Assembly: GCF_018219155.1 (NCBI RefSeq)
Contig: NZ_CP056123.1
Location: forward strand, 2,799,505-2,863,504
Reading direction: 5' to 3'
Source of the DNA: Moritella sp. 24
GTDB lineage: Bacteria; Pseudomonadota; Gammaproteobacteria; Enterobacterales; Moritellaceae
Length of the DNA stretch: 64,000 nucleotides
Part shown: positions 1 to 9,816 of the stretch, in pieces
Layout of the letters: each line of letters starts with the position of its first letter
How positions within the stretch are numbered: position 1 is the first letter of the stretch
Notes under the pieces: model-generated
What the model saw: the letters and a program-made list of their open reading frames with translations, nothing else
Database searches by the model: none
What the model was told of the DNA's origin: nothing
Made by a program: the position numbers and the translations under genes

Positions 1-47
1 AAAACCATAATAGACCCATAAAGCCAATTAACTCGTGGAATAACACA

Positions 48-716
48 ATGAACATTAATAATGACCTCACTAAAAACGCCAGCGTATTCTTTAATGATTC
101 AACGTGGGTCCCCTCTCCACTTAAAGGCGTATCACGAAAAATGTTAGAACGTGATGGTGCAGAGTTTGCAGCAACACCGACAACACTCGTCGTTTATGAA
201 GCGAACAGTTATTTCACAGAGCATGTTCACACAGGGGGTGAAGAGTTCTTTGTGTTAGACGGAGTATTTGCAGACGAACACGGTGATTATCCAGTTGGCA
301 CTTATAAACGTAATCCAGTGGGTAGTAAACATGCACCGGAGGTTAAAGACGGTTGCATGATCATTGTGAAACTTGGCCAATATCAAGACGGTGATGACCA
401 AGATGTAGAAATCAACACCGCTAGCCAAGAGTTCATCCAAGATGAAGAGCGTAATGCAGTTCAATACCAAGCTCTTCACTCTTATAAACAAGAAACGGTA
501 CGCTTAGAACGCTGGCAGCATGATTCAGTCATTACTCTCGATAATACAGGTGGTATCGAAGTACTGGTTATTGACGGTGAGATCAGCTATCAAGGTAAGA
601 CTTATGCACAGTTAGACTGGTTAAGATTATCCATTGGCGAAGCGCTTAATGTCACAACGAGTTCTGACAATTGCACCGTTTGGATCAAAACAGGTCATCA
701 CACTTACCGTTTATAA
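48..716 (+). CDS. ChrR-like cupin domain protein
   Basis: 222-residue cytoplasmic protein with no signal peptide. A cupin metal-site pattern is visible: H59-x-H61 followed by GGEE (E65/E66) and a later H95 in GSKHAPE. This is the arrangement of the C-terminal cupin of ChrR, the zinc anti-sigma factor that senses singlet oxygen. A second, weaker beta-rich half (about residues 145-222) suggests a bicupin. The N-terminal zinc-binding anti-sigma domain of true ChrR is absent, so an anti-sigma role is not supported. It lies 90 bp upstream of a flavin amine oxidase gene on the same strand and may be co-transcribed with it. Substrate unknown. Confidence 0.75.
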   Translation: MNINNDLTKNASVFFNDSTWVPSPLKGVSRKMLERDGAEFAATPTTLVVYEANSYFTEHVHTGGEEFFVLDGVFADEHGDYPVGTYKRNPVGSKHAPEVKDGCMIIVKLGQYQDGDDQDVEINTASQEFIQDEERNAVQYQALHSYKQETVRLERWQHDSVITLDNTGGIEVLVIDGEISYQGKTYAQLDWLRLSIGEALNVTTSSDNCTVWIKTGHHTYRL

Positions 717-806
717 GAAGTCGTTTATAAGCGGCGTTTATAATTTTCTATGTATAACATTCGATTTAAAGTAAGTCGTCTGTGATCCACATTTTAAGGT
801 ATTATC

Positions 807-1913
807 ATGAAAACTGAATTTGTTATTGTTGGCGGTGGATTGAGCGGTTTATATACGGCTTATTTATTAGAGCAGCAAGGTAAAGACTACATTTTATTAG
901 AAGGTCGAACACGACTCGGTGGCCGTATTTATACCGAAGATAAATTTGATATGGGCCCATCATGGTTTTGGCCTGATATGCACCCCCGCATTACTAAATT
1001 GATTAACGAGCTGAATTTACCGGTATTCCCGCAACATGACAAAGGCGCTTTCTTGTTTGATAAATACCAGAATCAAGCACCGTTACGCTATGAATCAGGT
1101 TATGCAGGTTCACCACAATCAATGCGTGTCGCTGGTGGACTACAGCAAGTTACCGATGGTATTGCGGATAAACTAACAAATAAGAACATCATCTGTAACG
1201 CAATAGTCACGCAAGTGACTCACCATGCCGCCAATGATAAAACCCAGCAAGATAGTCACTCTATCATTACCGTTGATGTTGATGGTACACAACAAATAAT
1301 ACAAACTCGACAGGTTATCTTTGCTATGCCGTTGCGATTACTCGCCAATAGCATTGTGTTTTCGCCTGCGTTACCGACAAAAATACAGAGTAAATTTAAT
1401 AAAACAGCGACTTGGATGGCAGCACATGCAAAGTTTTTTGCTATTTACGATACCCCATTCTGGCGTAAAACGGGACTGTCTGGTTCAGCAAGTAGCCAAA
1501 TAGGTCCATTAGCCGAAATCCATGATGCCAGTACATTTGATGGTAAAGGTGCGTTGTTTGGTTTTGTCGGTGTCGATGCACACACTCGACAATCGGCAGG
1601 AGAAGAACACATTAAAACATTGGCTGTACAACAACTTGTCCGAATTTATGGCAAGCAAGCTGCTAATCCTATCGATGTTAAATTAGTTGACTGGAGCCAA
1701 GAGACAATGACAGCAACCAACGCTGATAAAAATGCACCAAGTGCCCACCCACACTATGGGTTACGTGATATGCAATCAGCACTCCCGTCTGTTTATCGAC
1801 AAGGTTGGTACTTTGCAGGAACTGAAGCTGCCGAAGAAAATGGCGGCTATATTGAAGGTGCACTAGAAGCCGCTGAGGCCGTTAATTCTCGAATTCTAAG
1901 TTCGATTTCTTAA
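807..1913 (+). CDS. flavin-containing amine oxidase family protein
   Basis: 368 residues. The N-terminus has the Rossmann FAD-binding signature VGGGLSG (about residues 8-14), then the acidic LLEG end of beta-2 and the GGR motif (LGGRIYT) typical of the monoamine oxidase/protoporphyrinogen oxidase superfamily. The C-terminus has YFAGTEAAEENGGYIEGA, the second FAD-contacting motif with the GYIEGA helix. Expected to be a cytoplasmic FAD-dependent oxidase or dehydrogenase of an amine or related compound; the substrate cannot be read from sequence. It follows the cupin gene on the same strand. AAGGTATTATC precedes the ATG. Confidence 0.85.
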   Translation: MKTEFVIVGGGLSGLYTAYLLEQQGKDYILLEGRTRLGGRIYTEDKFDMGPSWFWPDMHPRITKLINELNLPVFPQHDKGAFLFDKYQNQAPLRYESGYAGSPQSMRVAGGLQQVTDGIADKLTNKNIICNAIVTQVTHHAANDKTQQDSHSIITVDVDGTQQIIQTRQVIFAMPLRLLANSIVFSPALPTKIQSKFNKTATWMAAHAKFFAIYDTPFWRKTGLSGSASSQIGPLAEIHDASTFDGKGALFGFVGVDAHTRQSAGEEHIKTLAVQQLVRIYGKQAANPIDVKLVDWSQETMTATNADKNAPSAHPHYGLRDMQSALPSVYRQGWYFAGTEAAEENGGYIEGALEAAEAVNSRILSSIS

Positions 1914-2051
1914 GCTAAAACGGTTGTAGTGCAGGCAATTAATCTTCACCACATCTTCCATATAATAACTTACTGTTTATACCAGAATGACGATTAACGA
2001 TATTAAAGTTAAAGCGTAACAAATTCGCGGCTAGTGCTCGTTACACGAAAA

Positions 2052-2079
2052 GGCGATCGATTTATCTCTATCTATCGCC
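2052..2079. terminator. possible terminator between convergent genes
   Basis: GGCGAT-c-GAT pairs with ATC-t-ATCGCC around an 8-nt loop, between the converging amine oxidase and beta-lactamase genes. There is no clear T run on either side, so termination is inferred mainly from position. The rest of 1914-2108 shows nothing recognisable. Confidence 0.35.
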
Positions 2080-2108
2080 CTGCCGCACCCGCTTACATAA
2101 ATAAACAT

Positions 2109-3149
2109 CTACTCATCAATAAACTGTGTTAGTAATTGATTACGCAGTTGATCATGGTAATAAAATACCCGCGTCATATCTTTCGGGTACCAAGATATAT
2201 TTTCAAGTAAGATCATACTCGTATCCGATTCTGGATAATAACTCAGTGTCGAAATATAACCGAGTACATAACCGCTATGGCTCCACTCTTGTACAGCCCT
2301 ACTGTCTGATAGCTGTAAACCAAAACCATAACCTAACTCACCCCATCGGTGCTTTCTTGTCGCCGCTTTCAATACCATTTGCACATGAGATTTAGTCGAC
2401 ACTAAATCACTGTTATGCAAACACTGAGTCCATGAAACCAAATCCTCTGCCGTTGAAATAATACCGGCACTCGGCGTGAACCTAAGGGGTAAATCTTTAA
2501 TTATCGTCACTAACTCCCCAACAGACTTTTCATGATAACGAACTGCATGATTAGTATTACCCGATGCAAACGTATTGTCCATATTACAACGTTCGAACAT
2601 GTCGCTTGCTAGCGCTTCATAATCTTGACCAGAGGTTTTAGCAACTAATTCACCTAACAAGTTATAGCCTGTATTAGAATAAGCAAACGCTTCACCCGGT
2701 GCTGTCTTAAGTGGCTTATCGATAGCCACAATACCCGATAAATGATTCAGTAATTGCCTCACGGTAATCACCGCGCCCCACTTTTCTGCTAAATAGCGAA
2801 GATATTGAGTAATGGGAGCATCCAAATCAATTCGACCTTTGTCAACTTCTCGCATGACTAATGCTGCGGTCATTTGCTTGCTTAATGACGCCACGACAAA
2901 TGGTGTTTGTAATGTAAATGCGGGGGAAATCAGATCAGCGGTAACTGGCTGGAATGTTGACGTATAGCTAAAAGTAATATCGCGACCTTTTGCGATAACA
3001 GCAACGCCACTAAATGCTCTTGGCATATCCGCATGAGTAAATATTGATTTAAACTCAACCACATCATTTTGTGCAGCAACACTGACCATTGGCAACGTCA
3101 TCACTAAGCTATACGCCAAACGACAGGCAAGTACATTCGTTTTCATCAT
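2109..3149 (-). CDS. serine hydrolase, class C beta-lactamase fold
   Basis: 346 residues with an N-terminal signal peptide (hydrophobic stretch to about residue 26, ending VSVAAQ), so periplasmic or secreted. The three penicillin-binding signatures are visible: S88-L-S-K91 (nucleophile and general base), Y157-S-N159, and HSG near residue 291 in place of KTG. This pattern fits the AmpC-like/EstB/D-Ala-D-Ala peptidase superfamily (PF00144). HSG rather than KTG is usual in the esterase-like and peptidase-like members, so beta-lactam hydrolysis should not be assumed. ATGATG at the start allows initiation one codon later. Confidence 0.82.
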   Translation of the reverse strand: MMKTNVLACRLAYSLVMTLPMVSVAAQNDVVEFKSIFTHADMPRAFSGVAVIAKGRDITFSYTSTFQPVTADLISPAFTLQTPFVVASLSKQMTAALVMREVDKGRIDLDAPITQYLRYLAEKWGAVITVRQLLNHLSGIVAIDKPLKTAPGEAFAYSNTGYNLLGELVAKTSGQDYEALASDMFERCNMDNTFASGNTNHAVRYHEKSVGELVTIIKDLPLRFTPSAGIISTAEDLVSWTQCLHNSDLVSTKSHVQMVLKAATRKHRWGELGYGFGLQLSDSRAVQEWSHSGYVLGYISTLSYYPESDTSMILLENISWYPKDMTRVFYYHDQLRNQLLTQFIDE

Positions 3150-3197
3150 TTTATAAATCCATTTATAACGTTGTTAGGAATAATCTAAAGGCTGTAT

Positions 3198-3629
3198 TTA
3201 TTGACGAGACATATAAACAAATTGGCTATCACTGTTATCGATGACAAAGCCAAAACGTGCATATAACTCCCCGACTCGATTCCCCTGTAGGTGGCTCAGT
3301 TTACAAGGTAATTGTTTTTCTTTGGCAAGTGTTATGAGTTGTTTCAACACCTGACTACCAAGGCCTTTACCTTGATGCTCAGGTAATAAGAAAAAACGAC
3401 AGAAATGAATGTGGTCTGCGTTTATTTCAACCTTATAGCTGCCAACGGCGATACTATCAATACAAATCAACATGGGTTTACCGTCAATCCACTCTTGCGC
3501 ATGCATTTGTTGCTGGACGGCTTCATCCCAACCAAAAATAGCTTTAATAGGGCCGTATTCAGCGGACTTTTTTAAGGTAAACGCGAAATCATAATCTTGA
3601 TCAGTCGCAAGTCGGTATTCAATATTCAT
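3198..3629 (-). CDS. GNAT family N-acetyltransferase
   Basis: 143 residues, the size of a single GNAT domain. The acetyl-CoA pyrophosphate-binding motif A is seen as LPEHQGKGLGSQVL (about residues 82-95: Q-G-K-G-L-G). The C-terminus GELYARFGFVI is the usual Y-x-x-x-GF end of the fold. Transfers an acetyl group from acetyl-CoA to an unknown amine. It lies 48 bp upstream of the beta-lactamase-fold gene on the same strand and may share its transcript. Confidence 0.85.
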   Translation of the reverse strand: MNIEYRLATDQDYDFAFTLKKSAEYGPIKAIFGWDEAVQQQMHAQEWIDGKPMLICIDSIAVGSYKVEINADHIHFCRFFLLPEHQGKGLGSQVLKQLITLAKEKQLPCKLSHLQGNRVGELYARFGFVIDNSDSQFVYMSRQ

Positions 3630-3678
3630 GAGGTCTACATTCTGGCGTATTTAAAAACATGTTACATAACTAAAACGA

Positions 3679-4890
3679 TTAACTACATAAATTATTACGG
3701 CCTTTCGCTTTACTGCGATACAGTGCATTGTCCGCTAAACGCAGTAATTGTGAGTAATCAACATCATGTAATGCTTGTAACGTCGCTACGCCCATGCTGC
3801 AAGTTACATATGACGAACAACTTGAGTAAGCATGTAAAATAGCCAGTTCTTCAATCTCCTTCACTAAGGTGGTCATAAACCTTGCGGCGTCTTGTTCTTC
3901 ACAATCAACCATAATAATCACAAACTCTTCACCACCATATCTCGCGACAGTGTCGGAGGCGCGCTTTACTTTCATCTTCAAGTAATCCGCGACTTTTTTA
4001 ATCACTTCATCACCCGCTTGGTGGCCATAGTTATCGTTATACAGTTTGAAAAAATCAATATCGAGCATCGCTAATGATAATGTGCCGCCATTGCGTAATG
4101 CACGTTTCCATTCTTTTTCTAATTGCTCATCAAAATAGCGTCTATTGGCAAGAGTCGTTAATCCATCTGTACGCGCTTGATATTCTAATTTAGATTCAAA
4201 CGAACGCTCTACAATTCTCACCGCAAAGGTACCGATTGCGATAATAATTAATAATGCAGGAATGATAACCGCGCCAATCGCCATCATGACTTTTTCTGTT
4301 TTTTGGTCCAATACCCTCACATCAATATGCAGCCACAATGTCGCGCCAATATCCGGTAAAGGATATTGATAAATGGCTTCCATATAACCATCACCTGCAT
4401 ACTTAACAACACTGCGAGAAGGTAAGTTATCGGCACTAAAATAACTATTAAGTTCGGGCATACTCAGCGAAATACTCACGTAGGAATTTAATCGCGCTGC
4501 TAATTCTTCTTTACGCTCATAACTAATATCAATTTCATTGCCGACATAAGTAACCTCAGGGTGAGCAATCACTTCTCCATTTTCATCCACCAAGCAAACA
4601 TAGTTACTCGGATCATAACTGCTTCCTTGAAAAATGGTTTGGAACTGTTTCACAACATCTTTAGGTGCGATGCCTTGACGAATACTCGATTCAGCAAACG
4701 CTTCAAATTTTAATGCTTGCTGTTCATTTTGCTCCATAGCAACATCAAACAGCGCGTTCCATACCAAGTCATATGTCACTGGTGTCGCAATTGCAACGAC
4801 GCCTGATATCACTAATGTAAGCGCGACAAATGTAGCTACGATCGCTTGTTTGGCATTATTTATCGAACACCTGAACTGTTTATTCCACAT
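3679..4890 (-). CDS. membrane-bound diguanylate cyclase (GGDEF)
   Basis: About 403 residues. One transmembrane helix near residues 12-32, a periplasmic sensor region of about 165 residues, a second helix (VIIPALLIIIAIGTF), then a C-terminal GGDEF domain. The active-site motif is GGEEF, with an RASD inhibitory I-site exactly five residues upstream, so an active cyclase with c-di-GMP product inhibition is expected. The periplasmic region looks like a Cache-type sensor but no ligand can be named. The open frame extends to a GTG at 4905; the ATG at 4890, with AGG six bases upstream, is preferred. Confidence 0.85.
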   Translation of the reverse strand: MWNKQFRCSINNAKQAIVATFVALTLVISGVVAIATPVTYDLVWNALFDVAMEQNEQQALKFEAFAESSIRQGIAPKDVVKQFQTIFQGSSYDPSNYVCLVDENGEVIAHPEVTYVGNEIDISYERKEELAARLNSYVSISLSMPELNSYFSADNLPSRSVVKYAGDGYMEAIYQYPLPDIGATLWLHIDVRVLDQKTEKVMMAIGAVIIPALLIIIAIGTFAVRIVERSFESKLEYQARTDGLTTLANRRYFDEQLEKEWKRALRNGGTLSLAMLDIDFFKLYNDNYGHQAGDEVIKKVADYLKMKVKRASDTVARYGGEEFVIIMVDCEEQDAARFMTTLVKEIEELAILHAYSSCSSYVTCSMGVATLQALHDVDYSQLLRLADNALYRSKAKGRNNLCS

Positions 4891-5144
4891 AACCAACCTA
4901 ATCACGACAACCTTGAAACAAAAACATTGTCGGATATTAGCAAATACAAGCCACTATCACCATGATTCAAACCAACAAGTTAGAGATAGCATTCAATATG
5001 TTAGCGTTAACCATCACAATTAAATAACACTATAAAATTTAATATTTTATATAATAGTTCGATATGAAACGTAGAATATTTAAACAAACCTCTGCGAAGC
5101 CCTATTTCCGTCACTACAATTATTACAGAGCCATCATTTAAACG

Positions 5145-6053
5145 GTGAAAACAGAAATGCTGATATCTATTTGTATGTGTACGTACCAAAGAGATCATGT
5201 TGTCGACACCCTTAAAAGCATCGCGAAATTAAGATTGCCAGAACATGTGAAATTAGAAGTGATCGTAGTTGATAATGACGAACAAGGTTATGCTAAAGAA
5301 CTCGTTACAGACCAAGCTGAATTAATGGATATACCCGTTTTCTATCGTCAAGAAAGCGCTAAAAATATCGCCCTCGCACGTAATTGCTCGATAAATAATA
5401 CGAATGGCGAGTGGGTCGCCTTTATCGATGATGACGAAGTCGCTGACCCCCACTGGCTCGCGCAACTATTATCAACAGCGCAAACCTATCAAGCCGATGC
5501 GGTGTTTGGTCGTGTGAAATCAACCTATCCGAATAACACGCCAGAGTGGATCATTGAATCAGGTGTATTTGAGCGACCGCCAGTCAGTAATGGACAAGAA
5601 GTCACAAGTGGCGCAACAAACTCAACATTAGTCAGCCAAGCAGCGATTAAAAAATATCAACTCAAGTTTGATTCTAACTATGGTTTAACCGGGGGGGAAG
5701 ACGCCGACTTCTTCTACCGTCTCTATCAACATGGCGGTAAACTGGTCTGTTCTAATGAGGCATTTGTTTCTGAAGAGGTTGCAAGTAACCGTTTAAACAT
5801 ACATTATTTATTGAAAAGAGCGATTCGGATCGGTGAAACCTATACCCGCTATCGCATACAAAAAACAGCACTGGCCAATAAGTTAGCGTACTTTACTGAC
5901 GTATTATTAAAACTGATCACATTGCTCTTTATTGTGTTAATTAAGTTACCTTTTGGGCAGTCTAAATACGCAAAACCCTTACTACAACTTGTCGATAAAT
6001 ACGGTAAAATAAAAGCATTATTTACAACAAAAACCGTCAAGCTTTACAGTTAA
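5145..6053 (+). CDS. family 2 glycosyltransferase
   Basis: Up to 302 residues. GT-A fold N-terminus (ISICMCTYQRDHVVDTLKSI), then the DDDE metal/nucleotide-sugar motif in WVAFIDDDEVADP, and GGEDADFFYR, typical of GT2 enzymes. A hydrophobic segment near residues 252-272 and a basic C-terminus suggest membrane association. Starts at GTG 5145 or ATG 5157 (MLISICMC); neither has a strong Shine-Dalgarno sequence. It faces the end of the minus-strand polysaccharide cluster and probably contributes to the same glycan. The 254 bp upstream (4891-5144) are AT-rich and hold the divergent promoters; no site was recognised there. Confidence 0.85.
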   Translation: MKTEMLISICMCTYQRDHVVDTLKSIAKLRLPEHVKLEVIVVDNDEQGYAKELVTDQAELMDIPVFYRQESAKNIALARNCSINNTNGEWVAFIDDDEVADPHWLAQLLSTAQTYQADAVFGRVKSTYPNNTPEWIIESGVFERPPVSNGQEVTSGATNSTLVSQAAIKKYQLKFDSNYGLTGGEDADFFYRLYQHGGKLVCSNEAFVSEEVASNRLNIHYLLKRAIRIGETYTRYRIQKTALANKLAYFTDVLLKLITLLFIVLIKLPFGQSKYAKPLLQLVDKYGKIKALFTTKTVKLYS

Positions 6054-6183
6054 GCAATACCGTAAAATAATACCTTAAAACAATAGCTTAAAATAATACA
6101 GCAAAGCAATGCTAAACGAGTCATGTCACACGACCCGCCTGTATTGTTAACGACTTCATTGGCTATACCTTAGGTTAATATAA

Positions 6184-7455
6184 CTAGCCTAAGTTAGCCT
6201 GTTTAACATCACTAAACTCTGCTAATCGATTCTCTAATACCATCTCACTAAAACGCTCACGTAATTCGCAGCCATCTTTATGACCCTGAATGTTCACATG
6301 TTGAAACAAGATTGGCTCACCTTGTTTAATATCAACTAACAAGGTTGCGCCTGTTGCTAACCCTAGTGGTAATGCCTTGTCGTTCACAGAAATGTCAGCA
6401 GCCGTCATTTCACCGAAATAATCATAACCACCAATGCAGTCCAGTTTGTCCCCTTTTTTCAGATCACGTTTCGCTCGCGTAATCACATCTGAAACAGGCG
6501 CCCCTATCGGGCGGACAACAGATTGGTGCTCTACGACATTCACGTATAAACCATATAAGGCTTCAATACCAGGCATGTGATAAGGTAAATACAATAAGTA
6601 ATTAGGACCGCTGCCCATTTTATAATAAGACAATGAGTTTAATATCTCAGGTTTGTCCGTGGTGATGACAGCAAATACGCCACCGCTAGGCTCAACCCCG
6701 CATACAACTTCAATAATACCGGTTCTATTTAAAATACCGCCATCTTCTTTTAACTGTAGCAAGTCGACAATATCTTCTAATGTGCCTTTGGGTAAATGCA
6801 TACCCGCTACATCCGCAACCAACCCTGTCGCATTGGAAACGATTGTCATTTCCATGGACATCTTAGACCCATCGGCAAATGACGCGATCATAGCGGGCTT
6901 TTGTCCTGACTTTTCAGCCCAAGGCAGTACAGTGTCTGGATTAGCAAACGAATCATGAAAGCCTTTAAACTTACCAACGGCTACAATGCCAAAACCAAGT
7001 ACATCCGCATAATTATATAAATGCTTAATTAAACCCGGCTCATCCCCCCACATATTACTGTAGATCAGCTCTTTTTCACGGAATAATTCAGCAAGCACTG
7101 GTCCCACTAACGCATCCGTTTCTGCACTCACAACAAAGTGCTTATCTGCAGCTAAAGTGGCAAGAGCAAGTTCACAGCCGAACTCAGTGTCTCCCGTCAG
7201 CTCAATCACAATATCAGCATCACTTTCACAAAGTTCTTCAACATTGTCAGCAATAATAGATAAAGGCAAATTGGCATCCTTTAACAAGGCTATAATGGGT
7301 GCACGGCTTTTTGAATAGATCGAGACGACATCAACAAAGTCGAGTAATGTGATTTGCTGTACCAAGCCTTTACTAATATAGCCAGCACCAGCGATGGCAA
7401 CTTTGATACTCCCATGCTCTATTTTATATGCATCTAATAAATTACGATTAATCAT
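6184..7455 (-). CDS. NAD(P)-dependent oxidoreductase with C-terminal SAF domain
   Basis: 423 residues. N-terminal Rossmann domain (VAIAGAGYISKG, about residues 19-30) related to homoserine dehydrogenase/Gfo-Idh oxidoreductases. The C-terminal 80 residues (RAKRDLKKGDKLDCIGGYD...LPLGLATGATLLVDIKQGEPI) resemble a SAF (antifreeze/NeuB-like) domain. Such dehydrogenase-SAF proteins recur in surface-polysaccharide clusters, but their substrate is not established to my knowledge. It is the last gene of the minus-strand rfb cluster, 9 bp after rfbD, and GAGG precedes its ATG. Likely modifies a sugar or polyol precursor of the glycan (inference). Confidence 0.75.
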   Translation of the reverse strand: MINRNLLDAYKIEHGSIKVAIAGAGYISKGLVQQITLLDFVDVVSIYSKSRAPIIALLKDANLPLSIIADNVEELCESDADIVIELTGDTEFGCELALATLAADKHFVVSAETDALVGPVLAELFREKELIYSNMWGDEPGLIKHLYNYADVLGFGIVAVGKFKGFHDSFANPDTVLPWAEKSGQKPAMIASFADGSKMSMEMTIVSNATGLVADVAGMHLPKGTLEDIVDLLQLKEDGGILNRTGIIEVVCGVEPSGGVFAVITTDKPEILNSLSYYKMGSGPNYLLYLPYHMPGIEALYGLYVNVVEHQSVVRPIGAPVSDVITRAKRDLKKGDKLDCIGGYDYFGEMTAADISVNDKALPLGLATGATLLVDIKQGEPILFQHVNIQGHKDGCELRERFSEMVLENRLAEFSDVKQANLG

Positions 7456-7464
7456 TGATTTACC

Positions 7465-8361
7465 TCAGCTGTGAAAACTGTTGTTCATTGATTTTTTAAC
7501 GACGTACTGAAGCCCTACACGCCAATCAGACGGGCTAAATATCGATGATATTTTATGGCAATTTAATATGCCATTTTTAGGCCTTTTCGCGATTGAAGCA
7601 TACTCTTCACTGCTCACGCCTTTGACATTTAAACGCTTACCTTTAGACTCGTATTTATCTGATTCTTCAAAAATAGCGCAAGCAAAATCAAACCAACTTA
7701 CCTCTACATCACCACAGAAATTATACTCACCAAAATGATATCGTTCTGTTTCCTGTACATGGTCCTTAGCAATATCAAGTGCTAAATTAGCTAAGTCTCC
7801 AGCATAAGTCGGGCAACCATGCTGGTCATTAACAACTCTAATTTCATCGCTATGACGGCTAATGGCTAACATAGCAGTGACAAAATTACGTCTGTATTCG
7901 CTAAAAACCCACGACGTTCGAATAATAATGTGTTCGGCTAAATAGGACTTTATATACTGCTCACCTTGAAGTTTTGTTTTACCATAAACATTCAAAGGCG
8001 CTGGCTTATCTGTTTCTAGGTAGCTCTCTTCATCATGTCCGCCAAAGACATATTCGGTAGAAAAATGAATTAATAACGCCCCTACCTTATGACACTCTTT
8101 TGCTAATAAATAAGGGCCGAAAGCATTAACCGCTTCAGCTGCTGTAATATCTTTTTCCGCTTTATCAACTTCTGTATAAGCGGCGGTGTTGATCACGACA
8201 TCAGGATTAAATTCTGAAAATAAAGTCGATACTTGTGCTGAATTCGTTATATCCAGAGTATCAATATCAGTTAGTAGTACGTCCCACAACTGGTTATCAA
8301 CACGTGCTTTTATCGATTGACCAACCTGCCCTTTTAATCCCGTAACAAGTAATCGATTCAT
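7465..8361 (-). CDS. rfbD: dTDP-4-dehydrorhamnose reductase
   Basis: 298 residues, normal length for RmlD. N-terminal NAD(P)-binding motif LLVTGLKGQVGQS, the STEYVF segment with the active-site Thr, and the Y-x-x-x-K pair in NVYGKTKLQGE. Catalyses the last step of dTDP-L-rhamnose synthesis, NADPH-dependent reduction of dTDP-4-dehydrorhamnose. It lies downstream of rfbC, rfbA and rfbB, so the four rhamnose genes are contiguous on one strand. Confidence 0.93.
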   Translation of the reverse strand: MNRLLVTGLKGQVGQSIKARVDNQLWDVLLTDIDTLDITNSAQVSTLFSEFNPDVVINTAAYTEVDKAEKDITAAEAVNAFGPYLLAKECHKVGALLIHFSTEYVFGGHDEESYLETDKPAPLNVYGKTKLQGEQYIKSYLAEHIIIRTSWVFSEYRRNFVTAMLAISRHSDEIRVVNDQHGCPTYAGDLANLALDIAKDHVQETERYHFGEYNFCGDVEVSWFDFACAIFEESDKYESKGKRLNVKGVSSEEYASIAKRPKNGILNCHKISSIFSPSDWRVGLQYVVKKSMNNSFHS

Positions 8362-8393
8362 ATGATGCCACCTTGCAAGGTTTTAAAAATAAT

Positions 8394-8927
8394 TTAAAAC
8401 AAGTCCTTAAATTTAAATCCCATTTTATCTTTGTCTGAAAGCAAAGGACGATCACAGGGCCAGTTAATATTGAGTTCAGGATCATTCCAAATAAGGCAAC
8501 CCTCATCCCTTGAATCATAGTAATTCGTACATTTATATTCAAAATCAGCGACATCAGACAAGACTACAAAACCATGTGCTAAACCCGGAGGTAACCAAAA
8601 TTGCAGCTTATTTTCAGCATTTAATCGCACACCATGGCACTGCCCATAAGTTGGCGAATCCAAACGAATATCAACGGCAACATCGTAAACTTCACCTCTG
8701 ACGACACGAACTAACTTCCCTTGCGGTTTTGTTTTCTGAAAATGTAATCCGCGTAAAACACCTTGTGTTGAGCGTGAATAATTATCTTGTAGAAACTCAA
8801 ATTCATCGCCAATAACATCGCGATAGCGTGCTGCTTGAAACGTTTCCATAAAAAAGCCGCGCTCATCACCAAATACATCCGGCTCTATAACCAACGCACC
8901 ATCAATCGGGGTTTTAGATATCTTCAT
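8394..8927 (-). CDS. rfbC: dTDP-4-dehydrorhamnose 3,5-epimerase
   Basis: 177 residues, the typical RmlC length. Signature segments are present: [31 protein letters not shown] (with the catalytic His) and [15 protein letters not shown]. Converts dTDP-4-keto-6-deoxyglucose to dTDP-4-dehydro-L-rhamnose; cytoplasmic cupin-fold dimer. Its start overlaps the 3' end of rfbA by 14 bp, suggesting translational coupling. Confidence 0.95.
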   Translation of the reverse strand: MKISKTPIDGALVIEPDVFGDERGFFMETFQAARYRDVIGDEFEFLQDNYSRSTQGVLRGLHFQKTKPQGKLVRVVRGEVYDVAVDIRLDSPTYGQCHGVRLNAENKLQFWLPPGLAHGFVVLSDVADFEYKCTNYYDSRDEGCLIWNDPELNINWPCDRPLLSDKDKMGFKFKDLF

Positions 8928-9816
8928 CTATAGTGCCCTCGTTGAGTAGACGATAAAGATATTGACCATACTCTGTTTTCTGTAGCGAAAACGCTTGATC
9001 TTCTAGTTGGCCCCTTGTTATCCAACGTTTTGAATACGCTATCTCCTCCAAACACGCCACTTTTAACCCTTGATTATGTTCAATGGTCTGCACAAACATA
9101 GATGCTTTTAATAAAGAATAGTGAGTACCGGTATCAAACCACGCAAAACCACGGCCAAAGCGCTCTACAAACAAATCGCCAGTATCTAAATACATATTAG
9201 TAATATCGGTTATCTCGACTTCATTACGCGCTGATGGTGTTAACGATTTCGCCATATTAATAACGCGGTTGTCATAAAAGTATAGACCTGTCACAGCTAT
9301 ATTTGACTTAGGATGCTCAGGCTTTTCTTCAATACTGATGACGTTATCCTCACTATCAAACTCCACAACCCCAAATCGCTTGGGATCCGGCACTTGATAC
9401 CCGAAAATAGTGGCTCCTTCATCTCGATTTGTTGCACTCAACAATTTGCTCGTAAAATGCTGACCATAAAACACGTTATCACCTAATATTAAGCAAACAT
9501 TGTCATCACCAACAAAATCTTCTGCAATAATAAACGCTTGTGCAATCCCTTCTGGCCTAGGCTGCTCTGCATATTCAATATTAAGCCCAAATGTCGTGCC
9601 GTCGCCAAACAAGTCTTTAAAATGCGGTAAATCATCTGGTGTCGAAATAATTAATATATCTTGAATATTTGCCAGCATGAGTACTGAGAGTGGATAGTAA
9701 ATCATCGGTTTATCGTAAATAGGTAATAACTGTTTTGACACAGCTTTCGTAATGGGGTGTAAACGCGTACCAGAGCCTCCCGCTAACACAATACCTTTGT
9801 ATTTTTTATTGCCCAT
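8914..9816 (-). CDS. rfbA: glucose-1-phosphate thymidylyltransferase
   Basis: About 300 residues, the RmlA length. The nucleotidyltransferase signature [13 protein letters not shown] is followed by [17 protein letters not shown], with the downstream EKPEHPKSN segment. Makes dTDP-glucose from glucose-1-phosphate and dTTP, the first step to dTDP-rhamnose. Two ATGs lie close together; the one at 9816 has GAGGAGG eight bases upstream, whereas the ATG at 9822 is too near the same sequence. Overlaps the end of rfbB by 11 bp and the start of rfbC by 14 bp. Confidence 0.95.
   Translation of the reverse strand: MGNKKYKGIVLAGGSGTRLHPITKAVSKQLLPIYDKPMIYYPLSVLMLANIQDILIISTPDDLPHFKDLFGDGTTFGLNIEYAEQPRPEGIAQAFIIAEDFVGDDNVCLILGDNVFYGQHFTSKLLSATNRDEGATIFGYQVPDPKRFGVVEFDSEDNVISIEEKPEHPKSNIAVTGLYFYDNRVINMAKSLTPSARNEVEITDITNMYLDTGDLFVERFGRGFAWFDTGTHYSLLKASMFVQTIEHNQGLKVACLEEIAYSKRWITRGQLEDQAFSLQKTEYGQYLYRLLNEGTIDEDI

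Noticed and set aside
48-716. ChrR anti-sigma factor with a partner ECF sigma gene
   Set aside because: Only the cupin part is present. The zinc-binding N-terminal anti-sigma domain is missing and no sigma factor gene is visible next to it in the window.
2109-3149. Antibiotic-resistance AmpC beta-lactamase
   Set aside because: The third motif reads HSG, not KTG, and the protein lacks AmpC context such as ampR. A general serine hydrolase or peptidase label is safer.
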